A stretch of DNA of 64,000 bases, from contig VWND01000004.1 of assembly GCA_009599575.1 (NCBI GenBank), positions 488,001 through 552,000 of the forward strand. Reading direction: 5' to 3'. Each line of letters starts with the position of its first letter. Position 1 is the stretch's first letter. Source of the stretch: Blumeriella jaapii (lineage: Eukaryota; Ascomycota; Leotiomycetes; Helotiales; Drepanopezizaceae). The notes below the pieces were generated by a model. The model worked only from the letters and a program-made list of their open reading frames with translations. It was not told where the DNA came from and did no database searches. This document shows, one piece after another, positions 37,295-48,930 of this stretch. Both the position numbers and the translations under genes were made by a program.

Positions 37295-37773
37295 CTACTC
37301 CGCAGCAGTGATCGCACGAGCTGTCCGTCTGTTAGCGCCGAGCCCGCCAGCGAAGAGACATTGCCCGTGGTTCCGGCTCGAGGAGACATACTGTAGATCT
37401 GCAACTTGCTATGTCCGACAACCTTCTTGATCTGACCCTTCTCCTCCAGGTCCGCCAGGCATCTTCTCGCGAGGGATCCGTTGATCTTCAGTCTGTCGAC
37501 GAGAACGGCGACGGTGACGAGACGGTACGATTGAACATCCTTCTGGAGCTTGTCGGAGGTCGCCTTGTCTAGAATCACGCCGTGTTGCGCCTTGTCCTTG
37601 ACCTTGCCTTTGGACCACTGAGATGTACTGCGTTAGCAAGAGTTGGCCCACGAGCAGGTGTCTGCGGGCCCAGACTCGTCCAACGATGGAGTCTCCGGAC
37701 CTCAGGCGCTGGAGGTGCGATCCACACGAACCTTCTTCTTCTGCTTCTTTGCACCAGTGTTTGCGGGCGCCAT
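37295..37773 (-). CDS. RPS25: 40S ribosomal protein S25 (eS25)
   Basis: Three exons, 37773-37732, 37617-37392 and 37320-37295, 97 residues. Sequence hallmarks are MAPANTGAKKQKKK, WSKGKVKDKAQHGVILDKA, YRLVTVAVLVDRLKINGSLA, LADLEEKGQIKKVVGHSKLQ, IY and then TRAITAAE. The last exon is only 26 nt: splicing GTATGT to the acceptor in GGACAG restores the conserved IYTRA-x-AAE terminus, whereas reading on would add a foreign tail. The first donor is GTTCGT rather than GTAAGT. The protein is a core small-subunit component near the head, needed for IRES initiation in other eukaryotes. Upstream of its start is the spacer toward S5, so the two 40S genes are divergent. Confidence 0.95.
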
Positions 37774-38699
37774 GGTGATTGTTCGGGGTGGTTGGTGTTG
37801 GTGGAAGGAGGGGAATTTCGAGGTTTTAGTGAAGGGTTTGTGCGATTACGGATATGGCTAGTGCACGTGACTCGTGGCAATCTTGGCGGCGGCACTTCGA
37901 CCTCCACCTCAACCAACGTCGCAACAAGCATGGCCAGTGATCAGAACAGACCTGTCCCAAACATGATCCTGGCCTCTTCCAATGCGCACGCGGTAATTCA
38001 GTATGCTCGCGAGGAACGACACAGAAGTAAACGCTCTCCATTCGAATTCAGCAGCAGACTTCGTAGGGGTTGTTTCCCAACGCTCACACACATACGTTTG
38101 TAATCAAGGATATTTATGTACTGTACAACGGCAAGCCGATTACCGGCAGAGATTTGACGGCAAAGAGAATGCACCGCTTTACCGCCCCGGCCGATAAGCA
38201 ATTCAAAGAGATATTGAAAGAGATAGACCGTATCTTGGCCAGCTCCAGAGTCAAAGTGACCCAGTCAGTAGTGGGAAAAAGAGCTGAAAGTTCGACAATT
38301 TATCTTGAGTAGGCGAGCCTGGAAAGGAGCAAGTCGATGCCAAGAAACAAAAGGCGGAGGGAGTTAAGAAGGGTAATGGGCAGGGCCCTTTACATTCACG
38401 CGTTACTTTGGATACTTGATAATCACGAATTACCATTAGTGCAAACTCGAGAGCGAGACTTGCGCTGCCGTTGGATCTTTGAGGTGCTTTTCCGAGTCAT
38501 CATCAGCACGGCTACGCCAAGACTTTACCGAGTCACGTGTACGAACCAATTAGTAAGCAGCGCACTTGCATTCTCGAAATTCCTGTCGTCCCCCGCCGTC
38601 ACAACTTTTCAACACACAACACGACCACCACCAAACGTCAGATAGGTACGCCATTCCGACCCTGGCACACTCAACTCATACTGATGCGCCATAGCCACC
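37774..38699 (+). promoter_or_regulatory. Spacer between S25 and S5; weak short frames
   Basis: Promoters of S25 (-) and S5 (+). An ATG at 37930 opens a frame of 57 codons, and a second frame (38070-38312, 80 codons, containing YNGKPITGRDLTAKR) lies just after it in another phase. They could be parts of one small gene, but I find no splice that joins them convincingly and recognise no family. A CTGTACTG-type word is at about 38117. The last 100 bp before S5 is CA/CT-rich, as expected for a leader. Confidence 0.35.
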
Positions 38700-39464
38700 A
38701 TGTCTGACCACGAGGAGATCGAAGTCGAAGCCCCCGTCGAGTCCGCCTTGCCCAAGGACGTTGTGTCGGAAATCGGCAGCATCAAGCTCTTCAATAAGTG
38801 GAGTTACGTCGACTGCGAGGTCAAAGATATCAGTCTGGTGTTCGTAGTCCTCTGTTGAATGTCTCGGCGAATTTTCGAGGCTCTGGCTAACACGGTACTT
38901 TTACAGTGACTACATCCAAATCCGTGCCCCAGTCTACATCTCGCACTCCTCTGGCCGATTCGCCCAAAAGAGATTCCGAAAGGCACAATGTCCCATCATC
39001 GAGCGCCTCACCAACTCCCTGATGATGAACGGTCGCAACAACGGAAAGAAGCTCATGGCAGTCCGAATTGTCGCCCACGCCTTCGAGATTGTAGGTCTCG
39101 CGCGCACACGCAGGGGAGGAATTTGTACTGACAGCTGGTCTCGCAGGTCCACATCATGACTGATCAGAACCCCATCCAAGTAGCCGTCGACGCTATCGTC
39201 AACTGCGGTCCCCGTGAAGACTCTACTCGTATCGGATCCGCTGGTACCGTTCGTCGTCAAGCTGTCGATGTCTCCCCTCTCCGCCGCGTCAACCAAGCCA
39301 TTGCCCTGCTCACAATCGGGGCCCGCGAGGCCGCTTTCCGCAACGTCAAGTCGGTCGCTGAGTGCCTTGCCGAGGAGTTGATCAACGCCGCGAAGGGATC
39401 CAGCAACTCGTACGCCATTAAGAAGAAGGACGAGCTGGAGCGTGTCGCCAAGAGCAATCGGTAA
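38700..39464 (+). CDS. RPS5: 40S ribosomal protein S5 (uS7)
   Basis: Three exons, 38700-38839, 38907-39090 and 39147-39464, 213 residues. Hallmarks of uS7 are [20 protein letters not shown] (across the first splice), [73 protein letters not shown] and [14 protein letters not shown] at the C terminus. It binds the 3' major domain of 18S rRNA in the 40S head, near the exit site. Intron 1 uses the donor GTTCGT, as in the neighbouring S25 gene; the splice gives the conserved SLVDYIQIR. The gene is intact and codon use is highly biased. Confidence 0.97.
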
Positions 39465-40484
39465 ACGGGCGTCGTTGAGGTGTTTTTGCGGGGCGCGGGA
39501 TGGTTCTGCGATTTGCTTACGGCTGAGCTATGGCCGGGCAGCATTTGTGTCGAATAGATACTAGGAAAATGCGAAGCAACTGCAAAATCATTCATCGGAA
39601 CTAGATTGAGCTGTGATATCAGAGGCACTGACGTGATAATTCTGGAGAAACATATGCTTCCAACCTGAGGGATGGCGCAGTGAGCACAAACCTGCCGGAT
39701 CACTCTGGGTTGAGCTCAACTCATAACTTTTCTTCTCCCAACGACTGCATGCAAGGTATCAAGTACATTCACAGTCTGGAGAACATTAGTAACTCGATGA
39801 CTCGCCGACCGCAAGGATGCGTGACTTCCCGATTCGGATTGAGGAGAGAAACATGTCCGAAGATTTGGTGCGATTACGATGGTTTCTTTTGATTCTACGG
39901 CACTACGCTCGAATCTCGACACGCTCTGAGAATGCGGCATCTCGTCCCGCCTTGCCGTAAAGATCATGGCTGACACCAAAAAAACACTATGGTAATAGAA
40001 ATGGGACCGGATCTCTTCGCAGTTTGACTATCGGAATTCGAACACAGACAGCCTTTGAACGTTGGCGATGTCTCACAACAGGTACGCCGCATCCGTGCTC
40101 GACATAGCCATTGCCCGGTTTCGTCACGCTGAGGAAATGAGAATCAGCTCAAAGAGAGATTGTGGTGCCCGTGGTGCGTAAGCGCTATGGTGGGAGGGGT
40201 TGGCATCGTTCTCTGAACGGGACTTCACCATTTGCCGTGTGGAGCACGAGCGGGCGCTGTTAACAAGACATCAGGGCTTCTGGATCGGGTCGGGCTTTTG
40301 CGCCTCGCGGAGGAACTGTCCTACTCGGGTCGATTGAGCTGTTGGTTTTCCGGCATCAGTCGAGCTATCAAGCTCCCGATCTTGTCTCCAGTGGGGGCCG
40401 CAGAGTGTGGGCTCAGTATAGTACGTGGTGTTAAAACACAGGTCATCATGCTCTCCATCCTTACTTACCTACGGACAGTATTCC
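39465..40484. other. Intergenic, no supported gene
   Basis: The 3' flank of S5 followed by about 1 kb without a coherent coding frame or recognisable repeat. Confidence 0.45.
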
Positions 40485-40905
40485 TCACTCAAAGATGCCA
40501 GAGCTGGTCCTGTACATAGAAGGAGATCCATTGTGCTCGTAGCCAGCCTGCTTTCCTAGTAATTCCCACTCATCGCCGGGAACGTATTCCCAGACTTCAA
40601 GCCCCGTAAACAGGAACCATATGACGAACAGTAACAGGACCCATATGACGACCGTCCTCCGACCCTGGAATCTTTTTCCTAACAGGATCCGAGATCGGGT
40701 TGAGAGCAGCAATAGAAGCATCAACCGCGTCTCTTCTCTCTTGCTTGGTCTCGCTACTGATTTCGGCGTACGTCTCCTTGATGCTATCCTGAGACAAGTC
40801 AGAGACGAAATCTACATCGGAGTGTGGAGGGCTGACCAGCCATGCAACTATCCTGCTATCTGGCTCCTCGTGGGGAGGATGGTTGCTGGTGTAGTCGTCG
40901 TCCAT
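40485..40905 (-). CDS. Small single-pass membrane protein candidate, one frameshift
   Basis: On the minus strand a frame starting MDDDYTSNHPPHEEPDSR runs through DAVDASIAALNPISDPVRK and then loses sense. At an A5 run (about 40676-40681) the neighbouring frame takes over with RFQGRRTVVIWVLLLFVIWF and continues to the stop after SMYRTSSGIFE. Removing one A from the run joins them into a 139-residue protein: acidic cytosolic N terminus, basic RKRFQGRR, one strong transmembrane helix, and a short polar tail. The positive-inside arrangement and the clean join make a real gene plausible. I recognise no family, and the first exon may lie further upstream. Confidence 0.4.
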
Positions 40906-43900
40906 GCTGTTCGTGGTGATGGAGTTGTGATTTCGTCTTTGGCTACAGTGAGATTCAATGTCGGGATATCATGGTCGCAAGAGTTTGATGTCGTACTCGC
41001 TTTACCGTGACACACGATGCCTGATGTGTGTTGTAGCGAACGAAGCGCACAAGACTCCGTTTGAGAACGGAAGAACGTGTCCCGAGCTGGTATCACTCTA
41101 CCGGTGTGTAGGCAGCAAGCGAGGTTCCAAAACTCGGAATCGCAGAGCAGCAGAGTAGAGAAGAAAGAATCACGAGGGGCGGCAAAAGCCTGGGCTTGAG
41201 GAGGCGCCTGTACCAGAGAGAAGGACTTTGGGTTGTGTCGGTATCACAGGGGGGGTGAGACAGGCCAAATAATTGTATTGCAATGCAGTCGTATTTGGTT
41301 GTAATCTGGTCTGGGGAGAAGCTATTCTAGAGTGCAAACGCAGGTTGTATACAAGGGAGCCATGGCGGCACGCTACTGCTATCACGTCCATAGCACGTGC
41401 CTTATATTCCAACAGGTTGGCTGTTCGAATTGAGACGTGCAACAAAAGCCCGAATCGATTTACCCGTACTCAAAACAGAAGGTGCTGTTGACATGAGACG
41501 TGCAACAAACCCCTGAGCCTACCTGACAATTAAGGCGCCTATAAACTTGCAATCGACTCGGTCGAAGTGCGACGTGCAACTCTTGGTCTACACAGCCAAC
41601 ACTACTACGAGTTGCTTTTACGACCAACTTCTCATTTCAACCCAAGATCAACTTCTGTTAACGGGATTCCACCTTTCAGGATTTCTTCCGCGCGTCATCA
41701 AAGGATGAACGATCAGAGTAATCTCATGCCCTTCTGCAGAGAATCAAGTTTGGTACCAACGATCTCCTGGTATGATCACATGTTCAAAGTTCCACTAACC
41801 TCATATGTGGTACAGTTCCGGTTTTGGCCATCAGTCATGCTCTTGCGGCAGGCTTCAACTTCTCAAACCAGTTGTGTATGCTACGAAAAAGTAAACTCCG
41901 TGGAACATCTTTACCTTGTACTCTTGGAGTGTTTTCAGCACTGCCCATAGAAACTCAATCAATGGGCGTATGATTCGTGTTCTGGATGAAGAACCGTTTT
42001 GACAGTCTTCGAAGTTGGGGCATTTCAATTCATCTTGAGGATTTCTTGGGTCCTTGTGAGCCTCTCCGGGCCTCGAAGTCGCAAAGCTGTTCGATATGAT
42101 TATGCTTGGTCCAAGAAGGTGATTTCGACTTCTATCTCTGCTTGAAGTTTCTGGCCTCATTGTACGTTCTATTTATTCCCAGCTAGCAACTGCACTAACC
42201 TCCAGTTCCAAATTTTGTGCGGCTTGCACTCGAGTACTCCAGAGAGTATGTAAACCACGCTTTGTGGGGGGCAATCTACAGTACATCGTAGCAGCATAAC
42301 TGGCAGAAGGCTCTTGTCTAACATGGACATGTCTCAGTAAGACTTATCTGTGTCTGGAAACCCGAGCGGAAGAGAAAGCCAGAAGAAAATTGCACACGTC
42401 ATGGTGACGCCGAAGTTCATGAGCTATCTCGGCTTCCACATTGGCGATTGCGCGGAGCAAAAACCTGTGCTGGGTACCCAAGGAGAAACAGGAATCGGCG
42501 TTAATCTAGACTTGATGAAAACAAAAAGTACTGGTCGAAAGTGATTGGAGTAGGAAGAAGCTGCAGCTACGCGCCACGTTCACATCAACGTGATTGCTGA
42601 CCTCGTCGCTCGTCACTTCGCCGTGATAGCAGACTATCGCTGACAGGGGACACGAGAATAAGCTGGCAGGAAAATCAACGATAGGTAAAATCACATGTCG
42701 GCAATGATAGCTTGAGTGGGGGGTGGGCTTTACCGCTCTGCGCAGAAGTTGCTGAACAATGGTCGGGAAATGGCCGTCAGAGTTTCTCATCGTAAGCGGC
42801 CTCACTTTGGGAAAGCGGTGACTTCGACATGATTGCAGCGAACTGCTCATCGGGGAATGCGGATTCAACCTCGTGGAATCTTGTGCAGGGTCGCCATGCT
42901 GTTATGCACCACCTATGAACAAACAAAAAGCTTCATAGCTTCCCACGTGACGTCTCATCTCGCTGCAACATATTATTTCCATGGGCCAAAATTTATCTAT
43001 GCAAATCTATAAAAGAGGAAAGGGAATGAATGGAGATGAAACTTCGCCTTTGTCTTTCTAGATTGAAATTGTTGATCCAAGCTACCATGTCACATTGCTA
43101 CGGAAAACCCACGTCAACAAACACAGTTACTTGACCGAATAAAAAATTTAGCCTGACCCCCAAGGCCACCGCACAGTTTTCAGCAGGGCTATATTTACAC
43201 GTTCCAAATCCATCGGTATCCAGTGGCGCAGATGGCATAGTTGGTTGCAATCTGTCAGGTCAATCTGGTGTGGAGGATTGTAAGAGTTTGGGGAAAAAAA
43301 AACGAAAATCCACCTCGGAGGGTTTTCTTTCCCCGCTTCGGCGGGTTTGTTTTGCACTTTTTGCTCTTGAAAGTCTTCGACTTCTCTTCAATTCATTTGC
43401 ACGCATTTCTTTCTGTTCTTATCTTGCCGGTTTTTGTCGGAGGGTTAGGGGCGGGAGGGGGGTCTCTGGAAGGAAGGTTCTTGTTTCCCTCCCGAGGTTC
43501 TGGCGACGCGAGTTCCACGGTCGGGATACTTCCAACGACTCTCGCCCACACCTTTGCTTTTTTCTTTTTTTTTTTTTTTTGCTATCTTTGAATGAATTTT
43601 TTACGTCTGTGTAAGTTACATCATCGCCGTGGTTTGGAAGCCCGCTGTTGGGAAGAAGTGGTCGCTTGGAGCGTTGGTCTGTGGTTGTTGATTCCCCACT
43701 TTCTAAGCGAAGTCGCGACGTCTTTCTTCTCTGATCCATCAGCCTTCTCAGCAGCTGCCCACCGCACGCCTACCTTCCTCTTGTACCTCGAGAGCAATGC
43801 GATAGACGGTTCAGCGAGTCCCGTGACGATGTGGAAGTCGCGAGCTCAGTTTGTTTCTAACTTTGCGCATCGAACGTGGCTGGTTTGTTGTGGGTTCTCT

Positions 43901-44280
43901 CCGGCTTCGGGATGTCTTCGTCTTGTCGTCCATCACGATTCTCATCGCGAGAACTTTGACCGTGGGAAGCACGGCATGCGGGCTTTCTCGGCTGGATGCG
44001 CCTATGGGGGGGGGGTTGCTGAATCAATGTCTCCTGAGATGATCCTTCAGTGGTAAGTGGGTATCCTCTCCTCTCCCTCGAGCCTAACCGTCAATCCCAA
44101 CGGCACAAGTCCCCTCTGCACGAAGGACCAAACCGAGGAGTCACCGTGTAAGGTGACAAGTTCCGTCGTGGGATGCGGCGATGTAGTACGGCCCTGCAGA
44201 TCCAAAGCACGGATGTTTTGTGTTTCCCTCCCGGCGGGGGTTGCGTGCTTTCTCGTTTAGGTATCTACGAACTTGTCTGT

Positions 44281-44311
<31 letters not shown>

Positions 44312-45157
44312 GCAAAGTGTGAAGAGGCTATCTCGAGAGACGGTTACGGGCTATTTATTGTACGATGGAACAGCAACTATCGAATGTGCACTCGCTTGCA
44401 GTCACCCAAACACACATCCACATCCACATCCACATCCTCTCAGGTCCTCGCAAGTCGTCATCACCTCCCCAGCACCCCAGACAGCCCTCGCGCGCCCACG
44501 CAAGCGCGAGTGGGTGGGTGGATGTGTGGCGCGGTTAATAGGTAGGCAAGGAAAGGTAAGGCAAGGCAAGGCAAGGCAAGGCAAGTAGCTTCAGGGAGAT
44601 GTGTAGATGGGTACCTATTTATATATATGTGTATCTACACGGGTGGGAGTATGCACTTGCCCATGTTATTTCCGAAAAGAAAACAATAAAAAACAGGTTG
44701 CGTGACTAGGTACTCAACACCTGCCTTTTAGCTCTTACCTACCTACTTACTCATTCACAAGCTTACGCGGAAGAGCACCCATGTCATGTCATGTTACCAC
44801 GAGGTGGGTAGGCGTTAGAGACTCTCTACCTTTCGTCCCGTTAGCTGGATGCGTGAACGGATCAGTTCGCGAAGAGCAGACACCCGCGCGCGCGCTCGCT
44901 CGAATGACGAGTCCAGATCGAGATGAGACCGGAGGACTGGTGTTCCAAATGGGATGGACACAGCACCTCTTGCAAGGGCACGGGAAAGGAAGCCGGGCTT
45001 AGAGGTCGAGATGCGGTGTAGTTAGATGTAGATAGGTCAACGAATCGAAGGCCCTGAGAGCCAGAATGCCACATAAGTTGCCATACATCCCATCTCGTTG
45101 CCGGAAATACAAAATCGGACGCGAAGATAACGCACACCCCCCCCCCCCCCCGTCATC
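40906..45157. other. 4.3-kb gene-poor region
   Basis: None of the frames I inspected shows a domain. Contents: the GACGTGCAACAAA repeats at 41434-41581, a CATA run (about 44284-44312), a CACATC run (about 44413-44440), an AAGGC run (about 44556-44585), a C16 homopolymer (about 45137-45152) and a T/C-rich block near 43558-43580. Several ACCTAC/CTAGGTAC words lie at 44707-44750. Confidence 0.45.
41434..41581 (+). repeat. Dispersed GACGTGCAACAAA repeat, three copies
   Basis: GACGTGCAACAAAAG at 41434, GACGTGCAACAAAC at 41497 and GACGTGCAAC at 41572, spaced about 63 and 75 bp. The first copy is preceded by TTCGAATTGA, comparable to TTGAATGCGAGAATTGCA before a copy in the PLPBP intron (6310-6401). 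Confidence 0.6.
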
Positions 45158-46367
45158 TCACTCATTCTGGATTCCAAAGAACGCATCGTCGAAATCCCCA
45201 TGCTGCATATCGCCTCCTTCGCCCATAACCGCATCATCGTTATCGAAAAAGATATCGTCAAAGACGCTGTCCCCCGCCCCCGCCATGCCGACATCCAGAT
45301 CCAGATCCATGTTGTCGCCGCCGCCGCCGCCGCCGCCCGACGCGTTGTTCGGCATCGCGACACATCGTTCTGCTTATTCTGGCCGAGCGCATTCGCGTCG
45401 TTCGCCTGCGAAGGGTTGGTGTTGGTCGCCGACGCATTGGCGTCGCCCACGTTGAAATCCTGCGCGCCAAAATTCGAGAGGTCGAACTCGGCGTGCGACG
45501 CGGGCGCGGCGTTCTGCGTTTGCGTCTGGCTGTCTGAAGGGGCGTCCTGCAGCGTCAAGTCCATGTTGTCGTTGTCGGGGATGTCGAAGAGCGAATCGAC
45601 GGCGGAGATTTGCAGTTCTGCCGTGCCTGGCGCAGACCCGGATCCTGCAGCGGCGGCGGCGCCTTTCGTGTCGAGCTCCAGCCCGACCGGCTTTGCATTT
45701 GGGCCCGTCTCGTTCGCAGACGCTGCTGGCGACGCCGGGCCTGGTGCGGCTTTCGCCTCCTCGACGGGTGGTGTATTGGATGTCGAGGGTCCTGGGATGG
45801 CAGCGGCTTGTGGCTCCTTGGGCGTAGCTTTCTCAGGGCTTGAATTTTCCGCCTCCTTCACCACGATCTCGGGCAAGACTTCAGACGCATTTCCATCCGC
45901 TTTCGCATTCGCATCGCTACCTTGCCCGTTCACGGCGGAATTGGTCGCTTCGGCCTTCACCGTGTCGAGTATCGGTTCGGGTTGCTCCAACGCGACGTGT
46001 TTGGAGCGGATCTCTTCTAGATCTCTGAGCAGTACCGCTTTCGCCCGCACCTAGCGCACGTCAGCATTGCATCTTGCAGCAGCAGAAACGCGGCGGCCAT
46101 CTTACAATGTCGCTTTCGAGATCATCCAGCGCCTGGTGGAAGTTCTCGGCCGCGCCGGGAATGAATGTCTTGAGCCGCGTGTTCGCTGTGGCCAGGTTTC
46201 GGCCTCCATCCTTGTTGGAAGTGGAAGAGCGCAGAGCTTTGCCGGTTTCTATGAGCTGGGAGGGGTTAGTCACCGCGCGGCGACGTGCTGCGAGATGTGT
46301 AGAGTCGTATACTCACGATGGCGTTGATCATGCTCTGGAGGACGTCCAAGGGAGGTTTGGGAGGCAT
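45158..46367 (-). CDS. Acidic Ala/Pro-rich protein, possible Mediator tail subunit (Med2-like), one frameshift
   Basis: Three exons, 46367-46317, 46255-46106 and 46050-45158; 364 residues after one base is restored. The N terminus (MPPKPPLDVLQSMINAI; LIETGKALRSSTSNKDGGRN) is followed by a helical block, AAENFHQALDDLESDIVRAK and AVLLRDLEEIRSKH, reminiscent of fungal Mediator Med2/Med29-type subunits; this name is a guess from memory. The remainder is disordered: Ala/Pro/Glu-rich, then acidic, with DSLFDIPDNDNMDLTLQD and a C-terminal GDSVFDDIFFDNDDAVMGEG plus FDDAFFGIQNE, features of transcriptional activation or coactivator surfaces. At about 45356-45360 the frame breaks between QNKQNDV and MPNNASGGGGGGGDN, and the acidic tail resumes in the next frame, consistent with one lost base. 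Confidence 0.65.
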
Positions 46368-48930
46368 TGATGGCGGTTGAAGGTGTGAATATCAGAAGAT
46401 TGGCCTTGATTCGAGGATTTTCAGATGGCAGTTTGTGGTGAAATAATGATGGTGATCCATGACACGAGAGGCTGTATCAACGGTCGGGACGAGATGTGTA
46501 AGGCTGAGAGGTACGATGACATCGGCTAAGGCACGGCTATCGACAGTCGAGCATTGGGCTGGGCTGGGCTGGGCTGGATCCGCGAAACCGAGAGCTTAGT
46601 AGCTTGTACATATGTATGTATGTTTGTATGTATGTACAGTACAGTAGGTACAGTACATACAAAGGTACAGTATGTACGTGTTTACTGTAGCAAGATCTAG
46701 AGCTAGAGACTTAGTGAGAATTTACGTGACTCAAATACTCGGAGAGACAATGCCCATAGAGTGCAGATGCTGTCAATCGACAGCTAGTCCACATCTGAGA
46801 CTTTGGCCTACGAACCTTCAGCTTTTGATCGTTTTCTCTTGAGGCAGATTGCATTACAGAGTCTAAAGAGCCCAATCTGAATTCACCGACACGCGGTGAA
46901 TTCGAAGTGATTTTCCTGACCGGCGAGCCGAGTTTTCTTTCTTCTACGGTTACGCATGCACGACCACGATTTACCCAACGAAAGGCATGCTTATCAAGAT
47001 TTCCCAAGAACTGTATGAAAGGGAATGAAAAAAAGAAAAGAAAAAGAAAAGGAAGAAAAGAGATTGGGAGGATTGATAGCTCGACAATCGAAACCCCTGC
47101 ACAGCGCTTTCGAATCAGCGCCTTCCCGGATGCATCGGGTTCGACGGCATGTTGGACGAAGAAGAGAGCAACGGTATCACGCAAGTACAGTACGGACCAA
47201 GGCGCTTATAAGCTACTGTCCATCGACGTATACAAGCAGACGGTGTGACCCGAGAATTCCAATTGCTCTCGAGATGCTTCACCAAAAAGTCTGCAACAGC
47301 GTGGTATGTCTGTACTGTACCAAAGACTCGGGATACCTTTTCCTTCCTCGTGGTGTTTACTTTCGCTAGCTACCTACATACAGACTTTGCATAAGTATAA
47401 TCTCTTTTGCTTGGCACGTTCTTGAATTCTACGGAAAGCTGAAGGGCCGCTTTTCCGGTCCATTGTGACGCCCAAGAATCATCTGTGTATCATCCATCAC
47501 ACGCGAGACTTTCATCCTGTGAAGTGGAAAAAGTATATTAGAGTCAGCTGTTATGGCGTTATCACTCACCTTGTCCAAGGCCTCATTCCCTGGCATCATG
47601 GAAAAGGACGGACAAAGCAGACGAACCAGATGGGGAGACGAGATATAGGTTGTTCTCTCCCGGCGTTGACACTTCCCTCTATCACTTTCTTTTTCCGCTG
47701 AGCCGGCCATGTGTATAGGTAAGGTATGTACCGTGCAAGAACGGTACAGGAGAGGAGTGGCACGACACACTCTACGCTGGCCAGCTCTCAGTCTTCATTC
47801 AGTCCTTACAGTACTGTCTGCAGAGTCACGCAACACAGCCATCACAATGAAGATGAATAGTCGCAACCACCGCGACAGCAACAGGGGCCGGAACACGAAC
47901 CAGCAAAAACCCCCCCAAAAAACACACAAAAAAGCCGCCAATAAAGGCACATGTAGACGGGAGACACATGCATCTGGTCATCGTCAGTACTCGTAAACAT
48001 AGGTGAAGTAGAGTGGCTGCTCGCTTACACTGGTCCGATGTACACACATACAGTACAGCACTGTAAACACTGTACAGTACTGTACCAGCTAGCGGCCGGC
48101 CAAGCCCGTCACGGTACTTTACTGTAGCCACTCCCCATCAAATCCGCATCCCACCCAATCCCAATTCATCTCTTCCAATCCCTCTTTCTCCCTTCCCTTC
48201 CCTCCTCTTCTCCCCCTCCCCCTCTCCTCCTCTGTCTCTCCCATCTTCTACCGCTCACCTCCACCATCACCACCACCACCACCACCTCCTCCTCCTCTAT
48301 TCCGCATCGACAACAAGGCGTGAGGCTCGCGAGTGGTTTCCTCCTCTCTTCCTCTCGTCTTTTCGCTGTCTCGTCTCCTTCTTCCGTTCAATCCATTTCC
48401 ACGTTATCATCGTCGTCCGCGTCGCCTTCTTAACTTTCCCAATTTTCGATCTGTCGCAGAGCTCTCCTCCGCTTCCCGTTGTCGTGCCACTCGTCTCCTC
48501 CTCCTCCTCCTCTTCCAGCTTCGTCTGCGCAGTCAAGTAATCGCGAAGCTTTCTTCTCTCGAATCAATTCGTCTGTCCTCCGCCGCCTTTTCCAGAAGAG
48601 AAAGAACGCAAGACAGAGAGACAGAGACAGAGAGACGGACAGACAGACAGACGGACAGACCGACTGAAAATTTCTGTCGCCGAGCCTCGAACCGTTGCCC
48701 GGTTCGTATCGCTCGAGTCACACAAGAAGGTTTTTATCCAAGGCCTCGTAGCCTTTCCATACATCTATCTGTACTACTCGCCGATTTTCCCAAGCTGGAA
48801 AACCGAGCATTGTGCGCGGCCGAGGATTCGCTCTGCCGCTGTAATATCACCCAGCTTGTGCGTACGGAGGATCTCCCTCTGCACACCTTCGACTCCGAGC
48901 CTTTCTCCTCCCTCTTCGAAGCCGGTTACC
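46368..48930. promoter_or_regulatory. Divergent intergenic region with dense TACAGTAC words and a long pyrimidine leader
   Basis: Between the divergent Med2-like (-) and Pub1 (+) genes. It has a GTATGTATGT/GTACAGTAC block at 46607-46685 and a second TACAGTAC block at 48049-48085. About 48140-48900 is pyrimidine-rich (TCTCCC, CCACCAT and CAGACAGACAGA runs), consistent with a long 5' leader of Pub1. A near-palindromic TGGGCTGGGCTGGGCTGG run is at about 46556-46576. No coding frame is supported. Confidence 0.5.

Noticed and set aside
43222..43262. tRNA-like A box (TGGCATAGTTGGTT)
   Set aside because: No pairing acceptor stem and no matching B box at the right distance; not a tRNA.
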